Source: Bacillus sp. FSL H8-0547 (GTDB lineage: Bacteria > Bacillota > Bacilli > Bacillales > Bacillaceae). Taken from it: DNA of 64,000 bases. Made by a program: the position numbers and the translations under genes. Positions within the stretch are counted from its first letter, which is position 1, and every line of letters begins with the position of its first letter. Shown here piece by piece: positions 55,620 through 64,000 of this stretch. The stretch lies in the NCBI GenBank assembly GCA_038002745.1, contig JBBODD010000001.1, positions 1 to 64,000 on the forward strand, read 5' to 3'. A model generated the notes under the pieces. That model had not been told where the DNA came from, made no database searches, and was given only the letters and a program-made list of their open reading frames with translations.

Positions 55620-57158
55620 ATGAAAAAACTGACACCTGTTTTTGTCCTTTCTCTCATCGTTTCTGTTCTTTTTATTGTATGGGGAGCCATTCCAAAGAGC
55701 ATAATCGGAAGTGCCAATCTGTCAAACGTAACGACACTTATCCACGGATTTATTATTGAAAAATTCGGCTGGTTTTATATGCTGACCGCTTCCTTTTTTC
55801 TCATTTTTGCCATCGGATTAATATTTACAAAATACGGAAATATCAAGCTTGGAAATGATGATGATGAACCGAAGTATTCTTACCTCAGCTGGTTTGCGAT
55901 GCTTTTCAGTGCCGGCATGGGAATCGGGCTTGTGTTCTGGGGAGTATCTGAGCCGATGAATCATTACAGCGCACCTCCATCCGGTGAAGGGTTTACGGAT
56001 GAATCTGCCCGTGCTGCAATGCGCTACTCCTTTTTCCATTGGGGGCTTCATCCATGGGCCATTTACTCGGTTATCGCTTTATCACTTGCATATTTTACGT
56101 TCAGGAAAAATCAAAACGGAGTCATCAGCAATATTCTCAGACCGCTTTTTGGAGACCGTGCTGATGGAAAGCTTGGTGTACTGATAGACTTCCTTGCAGT
56201 GTTTGCCACCATTTTTGGAGTCGCAACGTCACTTGGACTCGGCGCCATTCAAATTGGTGCAGGTGTCTCCTACTTGTTTGATGGAATCAGCAATTCGTTT
56301 TCAACCCAGCTGATTATTATTGTGATTGTAACCTTTCTTTTCATGCTGTCTGCTCAAACAGGGCTTGATAAAGGAATTAAAATTCTCAGTAATGTAAATA
56401 TTATCCTTGCTATTGCCCTCATGCTCTTTCTGCTTTTTGCAGGGCCGACAAATTTCATCATGGATTTGTTCACGACAACCATTGGCGGATATTTGCAGAA
56501 TTTAACCTACATGAGCTTCCGCCTTACGCCATTTAACGAGGAAAGCACATGGGTTCAGGATTGGACAATCTTTTACTGGGCATGGTGGATTTCGTGGGCT
56601 CCGTTCGTGGGGACATTTATCGCGCGGATTTCCAGAGGAAGAACGATCAGAGAATTCCTGATTGGTGTTCTTGCTGTTCCAACCATTTTCGGGGCATTGT
56701 GGTTCTCAGTATTCGGAGGTTCTGCTTTATACCTGCAGCACTTTATGAAAAAGCCCATTATGGATATTGTCAATGACAAGGGAATGGAAGTCGCCCTGTT
56801 TGCTGTCCTTGAACAATTCCCGTTTGGCATGTTTATGTCTCTGCTTGCTATTCTTTTGATCAGCACTTTCTTTATTACTTCAGCCGATTCGGCAACTTTC
56901 GTGCTTGGCATGCAGACAACAGACGGAGACTTAAATCCATCTGGCAAAATCAAATTTGTATGGGGCATCATCCAATCTGCTGCAGCTGCCGTTCTATTAT
57001 GGATTGGCGGTCTTGAAGCTCTTCAGAGGGCATCGATAATTGCTGCACTTCCGTTTGCTGTCATCATGATTTTGATGGTCATATCATTGATGAAATCATT
57101 GAGACGCGAAAAATTCCCTGTCATGAATCGGACTGAGACTAAAAAAGACACTTTATAA
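55620..57158 (+). CDS. BCCT family glycine betaine/choline/carnitine transporter
   Basis: 512 residues with 12 helices. GMGIGLVFWGVSEPMNHYSA is the BCCT Gly-rich helix, with the conserved Trp region TIFYWAWWISWAPFVGTFIA and RISRGRTIREF. It imports a quaternary ammonium solute with sodium, as OpuD does. AAGGAGG precedes ATG. A short C-terminal tail is basic. A terminator overlaps the stop. Substrate cannot be fixed from sequence. Confidence 0.92.
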   Translation: MKKLTPVFVLSLIVSVLFIVWGAIPKSIIGSANLSNVTTLIHGFIIEKFGWFYMLTASFFLIFAIGLIFTKYGNIKLGNDDDEPKYSYLSWFAMLFSAGMGIGLVFWGVSEPMNHYSAPPSGEGFTDESARAAMRYSFFHWGLHPWAIYSVIALSLAYFTFRKNQNGVISNILRPLFGDRADGKLGVLIDFLAVFATIFGVATSLGLGAIQIGAGVSYLFDGISNSFSTQLIIIVIVTFLFMLSAQTGLDKGIKILSNVNIILAIALMLFLLFAGPTNFIMDLFTTTIGGYLQNLTYMSFRLTPFNEESTWVQDWTIFYWAWWISWAPFVGTFIARISRGRTIREFLIGVLAVPTIFGALWFSVFGGSALYLQHFMKKPIMDIVNDKGMEVALFAVLEQFPFGMFMSLLAILLISTFFITSADSATFVLGMQTTDGDLNPSGKIKFVWGIIQSAAAAVLLWIGGLEALQRASIIAALPFAVIMILMVISLMKSLRREKFPVMNRTETKKDTL

Positions 57159-57173
57159 AAAAGTGTCTTTTTC
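57143..57173 (+). terminator. Terminator after the BCCT gene
   Basis: Stem AAAAGACACTT/AAGTGTCTTTT with a TATAAA loop, followed by TTCTTTG. The stop codon is inside the hairpin. Confidence 0.8.
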
Positions 57174-57183
57174 TTTGTTCTTT

Positions 57184-57510
57184 CTTACCCTCCCATATCG
57201 AATTTCAGTTTATGAGGGGACGCATTCTCCTGTTGCTTACCCTCCCATATCGAATTTCAGTTTCGGAAGGTACGCATTTTCCTCTTGCTTACCCTCCCAT
57301 ATCGTTTTTCAGTTTTCGAGGGGACGCATTCTCCTCTTGCTTACCTTCCCATATCGTTTTTCAGTTTTCGAGGGGACGCATTCTCCTCTTGCTTACCCTC
57401 TCATATCGTTTTTCAGTTTCGGAGGGTACGCATTCTCCTCTTTCTTACCCTCCCATATCGAATTTCAGTTTTGAAGGGTATGCATTCTTCCGTCTCCCTC
57501 TCACCGATCC
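57184..57510. repeat. Tandem array C: six units of 52 bp
   Basis: The element CTTACCCTCCCATATCG recurs, with few changes, at 57184, 57236, 57288, 57340, 57392 and 57444, an exact 52-bp step, with a decayed seventh unit near 57496. Each unit has ACCCTC ... GAGGGT/GAGGGG arms about 20 bp apart, then a linker CGCATTCTCCTCTTG. It lies between the BCCT terminator and the slp promoter. Confidence 0.93.
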
Positions 57511-57714
57511 ACCTTGTTTTAAAGTTAATTGTTAATTTTAGCGACAAACTGTCTTTCTATTTTTCATTTTTGTGACAAATAGGTAACATTCAGGGGAATA
57601 TTCGGAAAACATGATAAAATAGCATTAATTTAGATTAACGGAAACTGTAAAATGGGTACGAAGTAGGACTTAGTTCGGACCGTTACGACCATTTCATTAA
57701 AAGGGGTGGACAAT

Positions 57715-58101
57715 ATGGCAAAGTCGGTCATTGTCGCCTTCATCATGCCAGTTTTTCTTCTTTCATCTTGCAGTCTGAATATATCCTCTGAATCGCTGCG
57801 TCCAGAAGACGATGATAAAAAACTGCTGTTTTTTTCAGATGAACAAGATGAACACCGGGAATCTGTTTATTTTGATGCTCTGATTGATCTGAAACAGGAT
57901 TTTCCCGACGAAGTGGAAGACTTGGAATTTGTTGAAACAAGCAGTGATGAAGACTATCCGGTAGATATTGATACATTTCCTTCCCTTGTGGTTGTAGACG
58001 ATAATCGCGTCCTCTTCCAGATTGAAGGCCACGTAGGAACAAAGGAAGAAATTATTAATCCCGTTGTTAAAGCACTTTCAGGCAGCAGCGGAGATCGATA
58101 G
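57715..58101 (+). CDS. slp: Small lipoprotein Slp
   Basis: 128 residues from ATG at 57715, where AAGGGG is eight bases upstream. Signal with lipobox LSSC. The mature part is acidic and looks thioredoxin-like in outline (LLFFSDEQDE ... FPSLVVVDDNRVLFQIEGHV) but lacks a CxxC. B. subtilis slp (peptidoglycan-associated lipoprotein) lies next to pdhD, as here, although it is convergent in this window. The name rests on position and type. Confidence 0.7.
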   Translation: MAKSVIVAFIMPVFLLSSCSLNISSESLRPEDDDKKLLFFSDEQDEHRESVYFDALIDLKQDFPDEVEDLEFVETSSDEDYPVDIDTFPSLVVVDDNRVLFQIEGHVGTKEEIINPVVKALSGSSGDR

Positions 58102-58128
58102 ACGGCTTTCACACCGTCTATTTTTTTA
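58098..58128 (+). terminator. Terminator after slp
   Basis: Stem ATAGACGG/CCGTCTAT with a CTTTCACA loop, followed by a seven-base T-run. Confidence 0.85.
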
Positions 58129-58131
58129 TGC

Positions 58132-58166
58132 AAAAAAACCCCCTGATGCATGCCATCAGGGGGTTT
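58132..58166 (-). terminator. Terminator of the pdh operon
   Basis: Stem AAACCCCCTGATG/CATCAGGGGGTTT region with a short loop. The minus strand continues with TTTTTTT, just after the pdhD stop. Confidence 0.88.
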
Positions 58167-58171
58167 GGTAC

Positions 58172-59584
58172 TTATTTAATAATGTGGATTGGGCTTCCGA
58201 TTGCAACTTCAGCAGCTTCCATTGTGATTTCTCCCAATGTTGGATGCGCATGAATCGTCATTGCGATATCTTCAGCAGTCATGCCAGCTTCAATTGCAAG
58301 GCTAAGTTCTGAAATCATATCAGAAGCAGCCGCACCTGCAATTTGCGCTCCGATGACAAGTCCGTCTTCTTTGCGTGTAACAAGTTTCAAGAAGCCGTCT
58401 GTTTCGTTAAGAGAAAGAGCACGTCCGTTAGCAGCAAATGGGAACTTCGCTGCAACAACTTCGATTCCTTCTTCTTTAGCCTGTGTTTCTGTGTATCCAA
58501 CTGTAGCCAGTTCAGGCTCAGAGAATACAACTGCAGGAATTCCGAGGTAGTCGATTTCAGCATGCTCGCCGGCAATTGCTTCAGCAGCAATTTTACCTTC
58601 GTATGAAGCTTTATGAGCAAGCGGAGGACCTTCAACGATGTCACCGATTGCGTAGATGTTAGAAACGCTTGTACGGCACTGCTTATCAATTTTGATCACG
58701 CCGCGGTCTGACATTTCAACGCCTACCTGCTCAAGTCCAAGCTCATCTGTGTTCGCACGGCGGCCAACCGTTACAAGCAGGTAATCCGCTTCAACTGTCT
58801 GCTCTTCGCCTTTAACTTCAAAGGTTACTTTTACGCCGTTTTCTGTTTCTTCAACAGACTTTGCTTTTGCTTTTGTATGAATTTCAACGTTGCCTTTTTT
58901 CTTAAGGTTACGCTTAACAAGAGAGCTCATTTGCTTTTCAAAGCCCATAAGGATTTCATCCATTGCCTCAATGAAGACAACTTCAGAACCAAAGTTGGCA
59001 TAAGCTGTACCAAGCTCAGTGCCTATGTAGCCTGCACCGATGACAACAATTTTCTTTGGAATTTCGTTCAAGCTTAGAGCACCAGTTGAATCAAGCACTC
59101 TTTTAGAGTATTTGAATCCTGGAATTTCAATTGGACGGGATCCAGTAGCAATGATTGCGTTTTTGAATTTGTACGTTTGAGATGAGTTGTCATCCATTAC
59201 TTTAATAGATTCGCTGTCAACAAAGTAAGCTTCTCCGCGGACAATCTCAACTTTGTTTCCTTTAAGAAGTCCTTCAACTCCGCCGACAAGTTTCTTTACA
59301 ACGCCAGCTTTGAATTCCTGTACTTTTGTAAAGTCAACTGTTACGTTTTCGGCTTTAATTCCCATGTCTTCAGAATGCTTGGCATTCTCAAAGCGGTGAC
59401 CTGCAGCAATTAAAGCTTTTGAAGGAATACATCCTACGTTAAGGCAAACGCCGCCAAGGTTTGCTTTTTCTACGATTGTTACTTTTTGTCCGAGCTGTGC
59501 AGCGCGGATGGCAGCTACATAGCCGCCAGGTCCCGCACCAATGACAAGAGTATCTGTTTCAATAGGGAAATCTCCTACTACCAT
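58172..59584 (-). CDS. pdhD: Dihydrolipoamide dehydrogenase (E3)
   Basis: 470 residues. FAD motif [20 protein letters not shown], redox disulfide [18 protein letters not shown] motif [19 protein letters not shown] and the active-site HAHPTLGE. It reoxidises dihydrolipoyl E2 in pyruvate dehydrogenase and serves other 2-oxo acid complexes. GGAGG precedes ATG; it starts four bases after the pdhC stop. Confidence 0.97.
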   Translation of the reverse strand: MVVGDFPIETDTLVIGAGPGGYVAAIRAAQLGQKVTIVEKANLGGVCLNVGCIPSKALIAAGHRFENAKHSEDMGIKAENVTVDFTKVQEFKAGVVKKLVGGVEGLLKGNKVEIVRGEAYFVDSESIKVMDDNSSQTYKFKNAIIATGSRPIEIPGFKYSKRVLDSTGALSLNEIPKKIVVIGAGYIGTELGTAYANFGSEVVFIEAMDEILMGFEKQMSSLVKRNLKKKGNVEIHTKAKAKSVEETENGVKVTFEVKGEEQTVEADYLLVTVGRRANTDELGLEQVGVEMSDRGVIKIDKQCRTSVSNIYAIGDIVEGPPLAHKASYEGKIAAEAIAGEHAEIDYLGIPAVVFSEPELATVGYTETQAKEEGIEVVAAKFPFAANGRALSLNETDGFLKLVTRKEDGLVIGAQIAGAAASDMISELSLAIEAGMTAEDIAMTIHAHPTLGEITMEAAEVAIGSPIHIIK

Positions 59585-59588
59585 TGAA

Positions 59589-60959
59589 TTACGCCTCCAT
59601 TAAAATAAGTTGTGGGTCGTTCAATAAACGCTTGATGTGATTTAGAGCATTTTGTGCTGTAGCACCATCAATCATGCGGTGGTCAAAGCTAAGTGACAGC
59701 GCAAGTACTGGAGCAGCAACAATTTCTCCGTCAACAACGATTGCTTTTTCAGCGATGCGGCCGATTCCAAGAATCGCAACCTCTGGATGGTTGATAACCG
59801 GAGTGAACCACTGTCCGCCTGCAGAACCGATGTTTGTAATCGTGCAAGAAGCGCCTTTCATTTCCGCAGCAGAAAGTTTACCGTCGCGGGCTTTAGTTGC
59901 CAGGCCGTTAATTTCATCAGAAATTTCAAAGACTGATTTGCGTTCTGCGTTTTTAACAACAGGAACCATAAGTCCTTTTTCTGTGTCAGCAGCAATACCG
60001 ATGTTGTAGTAATGCTTTTGAACAACTTCTTCGGTTTTGTCATCGATTGAAGTATTAAGAACCGGGTATTTCTTAAGCGCTGATGTAAGAGCTTTCACTA
60101 CGTACGGTAAATATGTTAACTTAATACCCTGCTCGGCTGCAACACCTTTGAACTGTTTTCTGTGAGCAACAAGTTTTGTTACGTCCACTTCGTCCATCAA
60201 TGTTACGTGAGGAGCTGTATGCTTGGAGTTAACCATTGCTTTAGCGATAGCTTTTCTCATCGGGCTCATTTTTTCGCGTGTTTCAGGGAAATCGCCTTCT
60301 GGAACAGCTTGTTTAGCAGGTGCTTTTTGCTCTGCTTTTTCTTCCTTAGCTTCTGCTTGCGGAGCTTCAGCCTGAGCTTCAGCAGCAGGTTTCGAACCGC
60401 CTTCAAGGAATGCGTCGATATCTTCTTTGCTTACGCGGCCGTTTTTGCCTGAACCTGATACCTGGCGGATTTCAACGCCTTTTTCACGGGCATATTTACG
60501 TACTGAAGGCATTGCGATTACTCGCTTGTTTGGATCTGCATCAGCCTGATCTTGTGCACCTGCACCAGTTGCTGCTTCTGCTTCCTGTTTAGGAGCTTCT
60601 TCTTTTTTCACGTCCTGGCCGGCTTCAGCTGTAGCCTGAACTTGAGCTTCCTCTTTTTTAGGTTCTTCTTTAGCAGGCTCATCACCATGGTCGTCACCTT
60701 TGAATTTAAGGTTTTCGTAACCTGGTGCATCAAATGTGATCAGGGTTTGTCCAACTGTAGCAACAGTTCCCTCTTCTACTTTAACTTCAATTACTTTTCC
60801 TTTAACAGGAGAAGGAATTTCTACGACTGCTTTATCATTCTGAATCTCAGCCAGAACATCATCTTCGTTTACTTCATCGCCAGGCTTGATAAACCACTTT
60901 ACAATCTCACCTTCGTGGATACCTTCACCGATATCCGGCATTTTAAATTCGAAAGACAC
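59589..60959 (-). CDS. pdhC: Pyruvate dehydrogenase E2, dihydrolipoyl acetyltransferase
   Basis: 456 residues from GTG (AGGAGG upstream). One lipoyl domain (about 1-80; lipoyl Lys in [13 protein letters not shown]), an Ala/Glu/Lys-rich linker, a peripheral-subunit-binding domain (about 150-185; [20 protein letters not shown]), a second Ala-rich linker, and the catalytic domain ending in [16 protein letters not shown] with the active-site His and Asp. It is a few residues longer than the B. subtilis protein because of the linkers. Confidence 0.97.
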   Translation of the reverse strand: MSFEFKMPDIGEGIHEGEIVKWFIKPGDEVNEDDVLAEIQNDKAVVEIPSPVKGKVIEVKVEEGTVATVGQTLITFDAPGYENLKFKGDDHGDEPAKEEPKKEEAQVQATAEAGQDVKKEEAPKQEAEAATGAGAQDQADADPNKRVIAMPSVRKYAREKGVEIRQVSGSGKNGRVSKEDIDAFLEGGSKPAAEAQAEAPQAEAKEEKAEQKAPAKQAVPEGDFPETREKMSPMRKAIAKAMVNSKHTAPHVTLMDEVDVTKLVAHRKQFKGVAAEQGIKLTYLPYVVKALTSALKKYPVLNTSIDDKTEEVVQKHYYNIGIAADTEKGLMVPVVKNAERKSVFEISDEINGLATKARDGKLSAAEMKGASCTITNIGSAGGQWFTPVINHPEVAILGIGRIAEKAIVVDGEIVAAPVLALSLSFDHRMIDGATAQNALNHIKRLLNDPQLILMEA

Positions 60960-61115
60960 GGTATACTACCTCCTATTTTTCATATGGAAAAGAAACCAGG
61001 TATCAGGTTTCGGAAGAACTTTGTTCGTTCAAATGCTTTTGCGCCTTCGATGCGCTCCATCATGAAACAATAACACTCTGCCCGGACCAACTGATTTCTT
61101 TTCATAAATGTATAA

Positions 61116-62093
61116 TTAGAAATTCATTACTTTCTTAGCTGTTTCAATGACATCCTTGAAGTTAGGAAGCCAAACGCCCTCTGCTTGAGAGAATGGGAAA
61201 ACAGTGTCAGGAGCAGCTACGCGAAGCACAGGTGCTTCAAGGCTTAAAATAGCGCGGTCGTTGATTTCAGCCACTACATTAGCTGCAATGCCGGCTTGCT
61301 TTTGAGCTTCCTGTACAACGATTGCACGTCCTGTTTTTTCAACAGATGCAATAATTGCGTCAATATCAATCGGGCTGATTGTGCGAAGGTCGATAACTTC
61401 TGCAGAAACGCCTTCTTTTTCAAGCTCTTCAGCCGCTTTTAAAGATTCATGAACCATTGCTCCGTAAGTGATGATGGAAAGGTCTGAACCTTCGCGCTTC
61501 ACTTCTGCTTTTCCGATTTCAATTGTGTACTCTTCTTCCGGAACTTCCTGGCGGAATGAACGGTAAAGCTTCATGTGCTCAAGGAAAACGACTGGGTCGT
61601 TGTCACGGATAGCTGAGATTAAAAGTCCTTTAGCATCGTATGGAGTTGAAGGAATAACAACCTTCACACCAGGCTGCTGCGCCATAAGACCCTCTAAGCT
61701 GTCAGCATGCATCTCAGGAGTATGAACGCCTCCGCCAAACGGTGAACGGATTGTAACAGGAGAATTCCAGCGGCCGCCTGAACGGTAGCGCATACGTGCC
61801 ATTTGTCCTGAAATTGAATCCATTACTTCGTAAACGAAACCGAAGAACTGGATTTCAGCAACCGGACGGAAACCTGTCAGGCCAAGTCCGATTGCAAGAC
61901 CGCCGATTCCTGATTCAGCAAGCGGCGTGTCAAACACGCGGTCTTCGCCGAATTCTTTTTGAAGTCCTTCTGTAGCACGGAATACTCCTCCGTTTACGCC
62001 AACGTCTTCTCCGAATAGAAGAACGTTTGAATCGTTTTTAAGTTCTGTGCGGAGAGCATCCGTAATTGCTTGAATCATTGTCATTTGAGCCAT
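61116..62093 (-). CDS. pdhB: Pyruvate dehydrogenase E1 beta subunit
   Basis: 325 residues. Transketolase-like pyrimidine and C-terminal domains: [40 protein letters not shown] and [19 protein letters not shown]. It pairs with PdhA to form the thiamine-diphosphate active site. It starts three bases after the pdhA stop. The 156-bp gap to pdhC is unusual in the otherwise tight operon. Confidence 0.97.
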   Translation of the reverse strand: MAQMTMIQAITDALRTELKNDSNVLLFGEDVGVNGGVFRATEGLQKEFGEDRVFDTPLAESGIGGLAIGLGLTGFRPVAEIQFFGFVYEVMDSISGQMARMRYRSGGRWNSPVTIRSPFGGGVHTPEMHADSLEGLMAQQPGVKVVIPSTPYDAKGLLISAIRDNDPVVFLEHMKLYRSFRQEVPEEEYTIEIGKAEVKREGSDLSIITYGAMVHESLKAAEELEKEGVSAEVIDLRTISPIDIDAIIASVEKTGRAIVVQEAQKQAGIAANVVAEINDRAILSLEAPVLRVAAPDTVFPFSQAEGVWLPNFKDVIETAKKVMNF

Positions 62094-62096
62094 GGC

Positions 62097-63212
<1,116 letters not shown>

Positions 63213-63441
63213 CTAAGTCACCTGTCCTTTCTCTTATAAAAAATAATTCTTGATTATATGACACATACAGCATTAGCCTTCCCAAAATGACATCTTATGA
63301 CACATTCTTTTAGGCTTCACTCTACATATCTTTATACCACTTTAGAGAATGCCGAAACGTTCTCTATGTATTGGACAGTACAAAAATCTGTACTAATTAA
63401 AGGGAAGAAAAAAATTAATACAATTCATTTCAACATGTTTT

Positions 63442-63471
63442 AGTGTACACCATTAAAAATGTATACGTCAA
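63442..63471 (-). promoter_or_regulatory. Candidate pdhA promoter
   Basis: Minus strand TTGACG (63471-63466), 18-bp spacer, TACACT (63447-63442). The leader to ATG would be about 220 bases. An inverted repeat GTATACAT ... GTGTACAC spans the spacer and -10. Confidence 0.55.
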
Positions 63472-63540
63472 TTGATTTATACTGATATTCTTTCAACCTT
63501 TTTGCCGCATTTTATTTTACTTTTATTCCCTTTTAATCAA

Positions 63541-63575
63541 TCTGTACTATAACTATTTGATATTCTGTACTATAA
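63541..63575. repeat. Direct repeats TCTGTACTATAA upstream of pdhA
   Basis: The 12-mer occurs at 63541-63552 and 63564-63575, 23 bp apart. TCTGTACTA recurs at 63387-63395, where AGTACA ... TGTACT forms an inverted repeat. They flank the likely pdh promoter and could bind a regulator. Confidence 0.55.
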
Positions 63576-63632
63576 AAATCGATACAGCATTGTTTGTTTT
63601 GGCAGTTCCAAACACATCCTTCGGCAGCATAC

Positions 63633-63663
63633 AAAAAATGCAGGGGCGGCTGCTCCCTGCATT
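63633..63663 (-). terminator. Terminator after ykyA
   Basis: Stem AATGCAGGG/CCCTGCATT with a loop of about nine bases; the minus strand continues TTTTTTG. Confidence 0.8.
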
Positions 63664-63675
63664 CACTGAACTTGA

Positions 63676-64000
63676 TCATGACGTTTTTCCTTTATCATCT
63701 GACTGCTCGACTTCAATTCCGGCTTTTTTGTAAAAATCCATCTTAGCCTTGTTGTACTTTTCAGTAAGATCGTTGAATTCTTTATTCAGAGCCGCCACCT
63801 TTTCGTAGCTGCTGTTAATTTCCGTAATTTTCGCTTCCAGTTCCTCAAGCTTCAGATCTTTTTTCTGAAAAAGCTGATACAGCTCTTTATCAAGAGCGAT
63901 TGCTTCATTATATGCTGGAGAAAGCGTATCGTAAGCATCGTAGCGCTGCTGCATCAATGTTTGCAGGTCAGAAGCTTTGCTTTTCAGCGCCTGATCATCC
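63676..64000 (-). CDS. ykyA: YkyA-like protein, C-terminal part (5' end outside window)
   Basis: 108 codons, open to the right edge. The visible part is a helical coiled-coil (LDKELYQLFQKKDLKLEELE, SSYEKVAALNKEFNDLTEKY) ending in a charged tail. B. subtilis ykyA, upstream of pdhA, encodes a putative cell-wall-binding lipoprotein of about 220 residues with a similar helical body. The signal peptide and lipobox would lie beyond the window. A TTG at 63957 is in frame but is probably internal, because the frame stays open upstream. Confidence 0.75.
   Translation of the reverse strand, partial: DDQALKSKASDLQTLMQQRYDAYDTLSPAYNEAIALDKELYQLFQKKDLKLEELEAKITEINSSYEKVAALNKEFNDLTEKYNKAKMDFYKKAGIEVEQSDDKGKTS

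Noticed and set aside
30259-57510. The three tandem arrays as CRISPR arrays.
   Set aside because: The whole 52-53 bp unit repeats, including the linker; there are no unique spacers and no cas genes.
57163-57575. Three overlapping plus-strand frames of about 100 codons within array C.
   Set aside because: They follow the 52-bp repeat, have no ribosome site, and the peptide changes frame with each unit because 52 is not a multiple of 3.
60980-61105. A 41-codon minus-strand frame between pdhB and pdhC.
   Set aside because: There is no ribosome site before its ATG and no recognised homologue; kept only as a remark on the gap.

Overview
The window is chromosomal DNA from a Bacillaceae bacterium (Bacillus/Metabacillus-like). 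The reason is gene order: the conserved genes follow the B. subtilis ylb-cta-pycA-ftsW-yla-ykt-speA-slp-pdh-ykyA segment almost gene for gene, in inverted orientation. Strong ribosome binding sites, several TTG/GTG starts and many U-tailed hairpin terminators also fit a low-GC Gram-positive. No rRNA, tRNA, phage, insertion sequence or CRISPR was seen.

Layout. 1-3.7 kb: a partial ylbC-like gene, ylbB, ylbA, two acetyltransferases and ctaM. 3.7-11.2 kb: cytochrome caa3 oxidase genes (ctaG, ctaF, ctaE, ctaD, ctaC) and heme O/heme A synthases (ctaB, divergent ctaA). 11.2-28.8 kb: photolyase, pyruvate carboxylase, ftsW, ylaN, glutaminase, ylaL, PhoH-type ylaK, ylaJ, a PPOX protein, ylaI, ylaH, typA, ylaF, a GNAT, an inositol monophosphatase, ykzI and yktB.

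28.9-51.2 kb: yktA, then a catabolic island of about 22 kb inserted between yktA and speA, which lie close together in B. subtilis. All island genes are on the minus strand. They encode an ACAD10/11-type acyl-CoA dehydrogenase, thiolase, three SDRs (one frameshifted), two acyl-CoA ligases, a TetR regulator, 3-hydroxyacyl-CoA dehydrogenase, two crotonase-fold enzymes, a hotdog thioesterase, an APH-fold kinase, a ComB-like phosphatase, a quinone oxidoreductase, a complete Liv-type ABC importer, a phosphotriesterase-like lactonase and a nitronate monooxygenase-family flavoprotein. My reading is a pathway that imports an organic acid or lactone, opens it to a hydroxy acid, activates it to the CoA ester, phosphorylates and eliminates the hydroxyl group (as ACAD10/11 and LvaA-type systems do), and finishes by beta-oxidation. 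Two near-identical 16-bp palindromes mark likely TetR operators, and a perfect cre site lies before the lactonase-ligase unit.

51.3-64 kb: speA; the small RNA SR1 with its peptide gene sr1P, two CcpN boxes and a cre-like site; DUF3055 and DUF1885 proteins; a polysaccharide deacetylase lipoprotein; a BCCT transporter; slp; the pyruvate dehydrogenase operon pdhABCD; and the end of ykyA.

Three intergenic regions hold tandem arrays with strict 52-53 bp periods. Their sequences differ, but each unit carries a spaced inverted repeat. A separate dispersed hairpin repeat occurs twice. Apart from the island, the gene set links pyruvate metabolism (PDH, pyruvate carboxylase), aerobic respiration (caa3) and carbon-catabolite control (SR1, cre sites).
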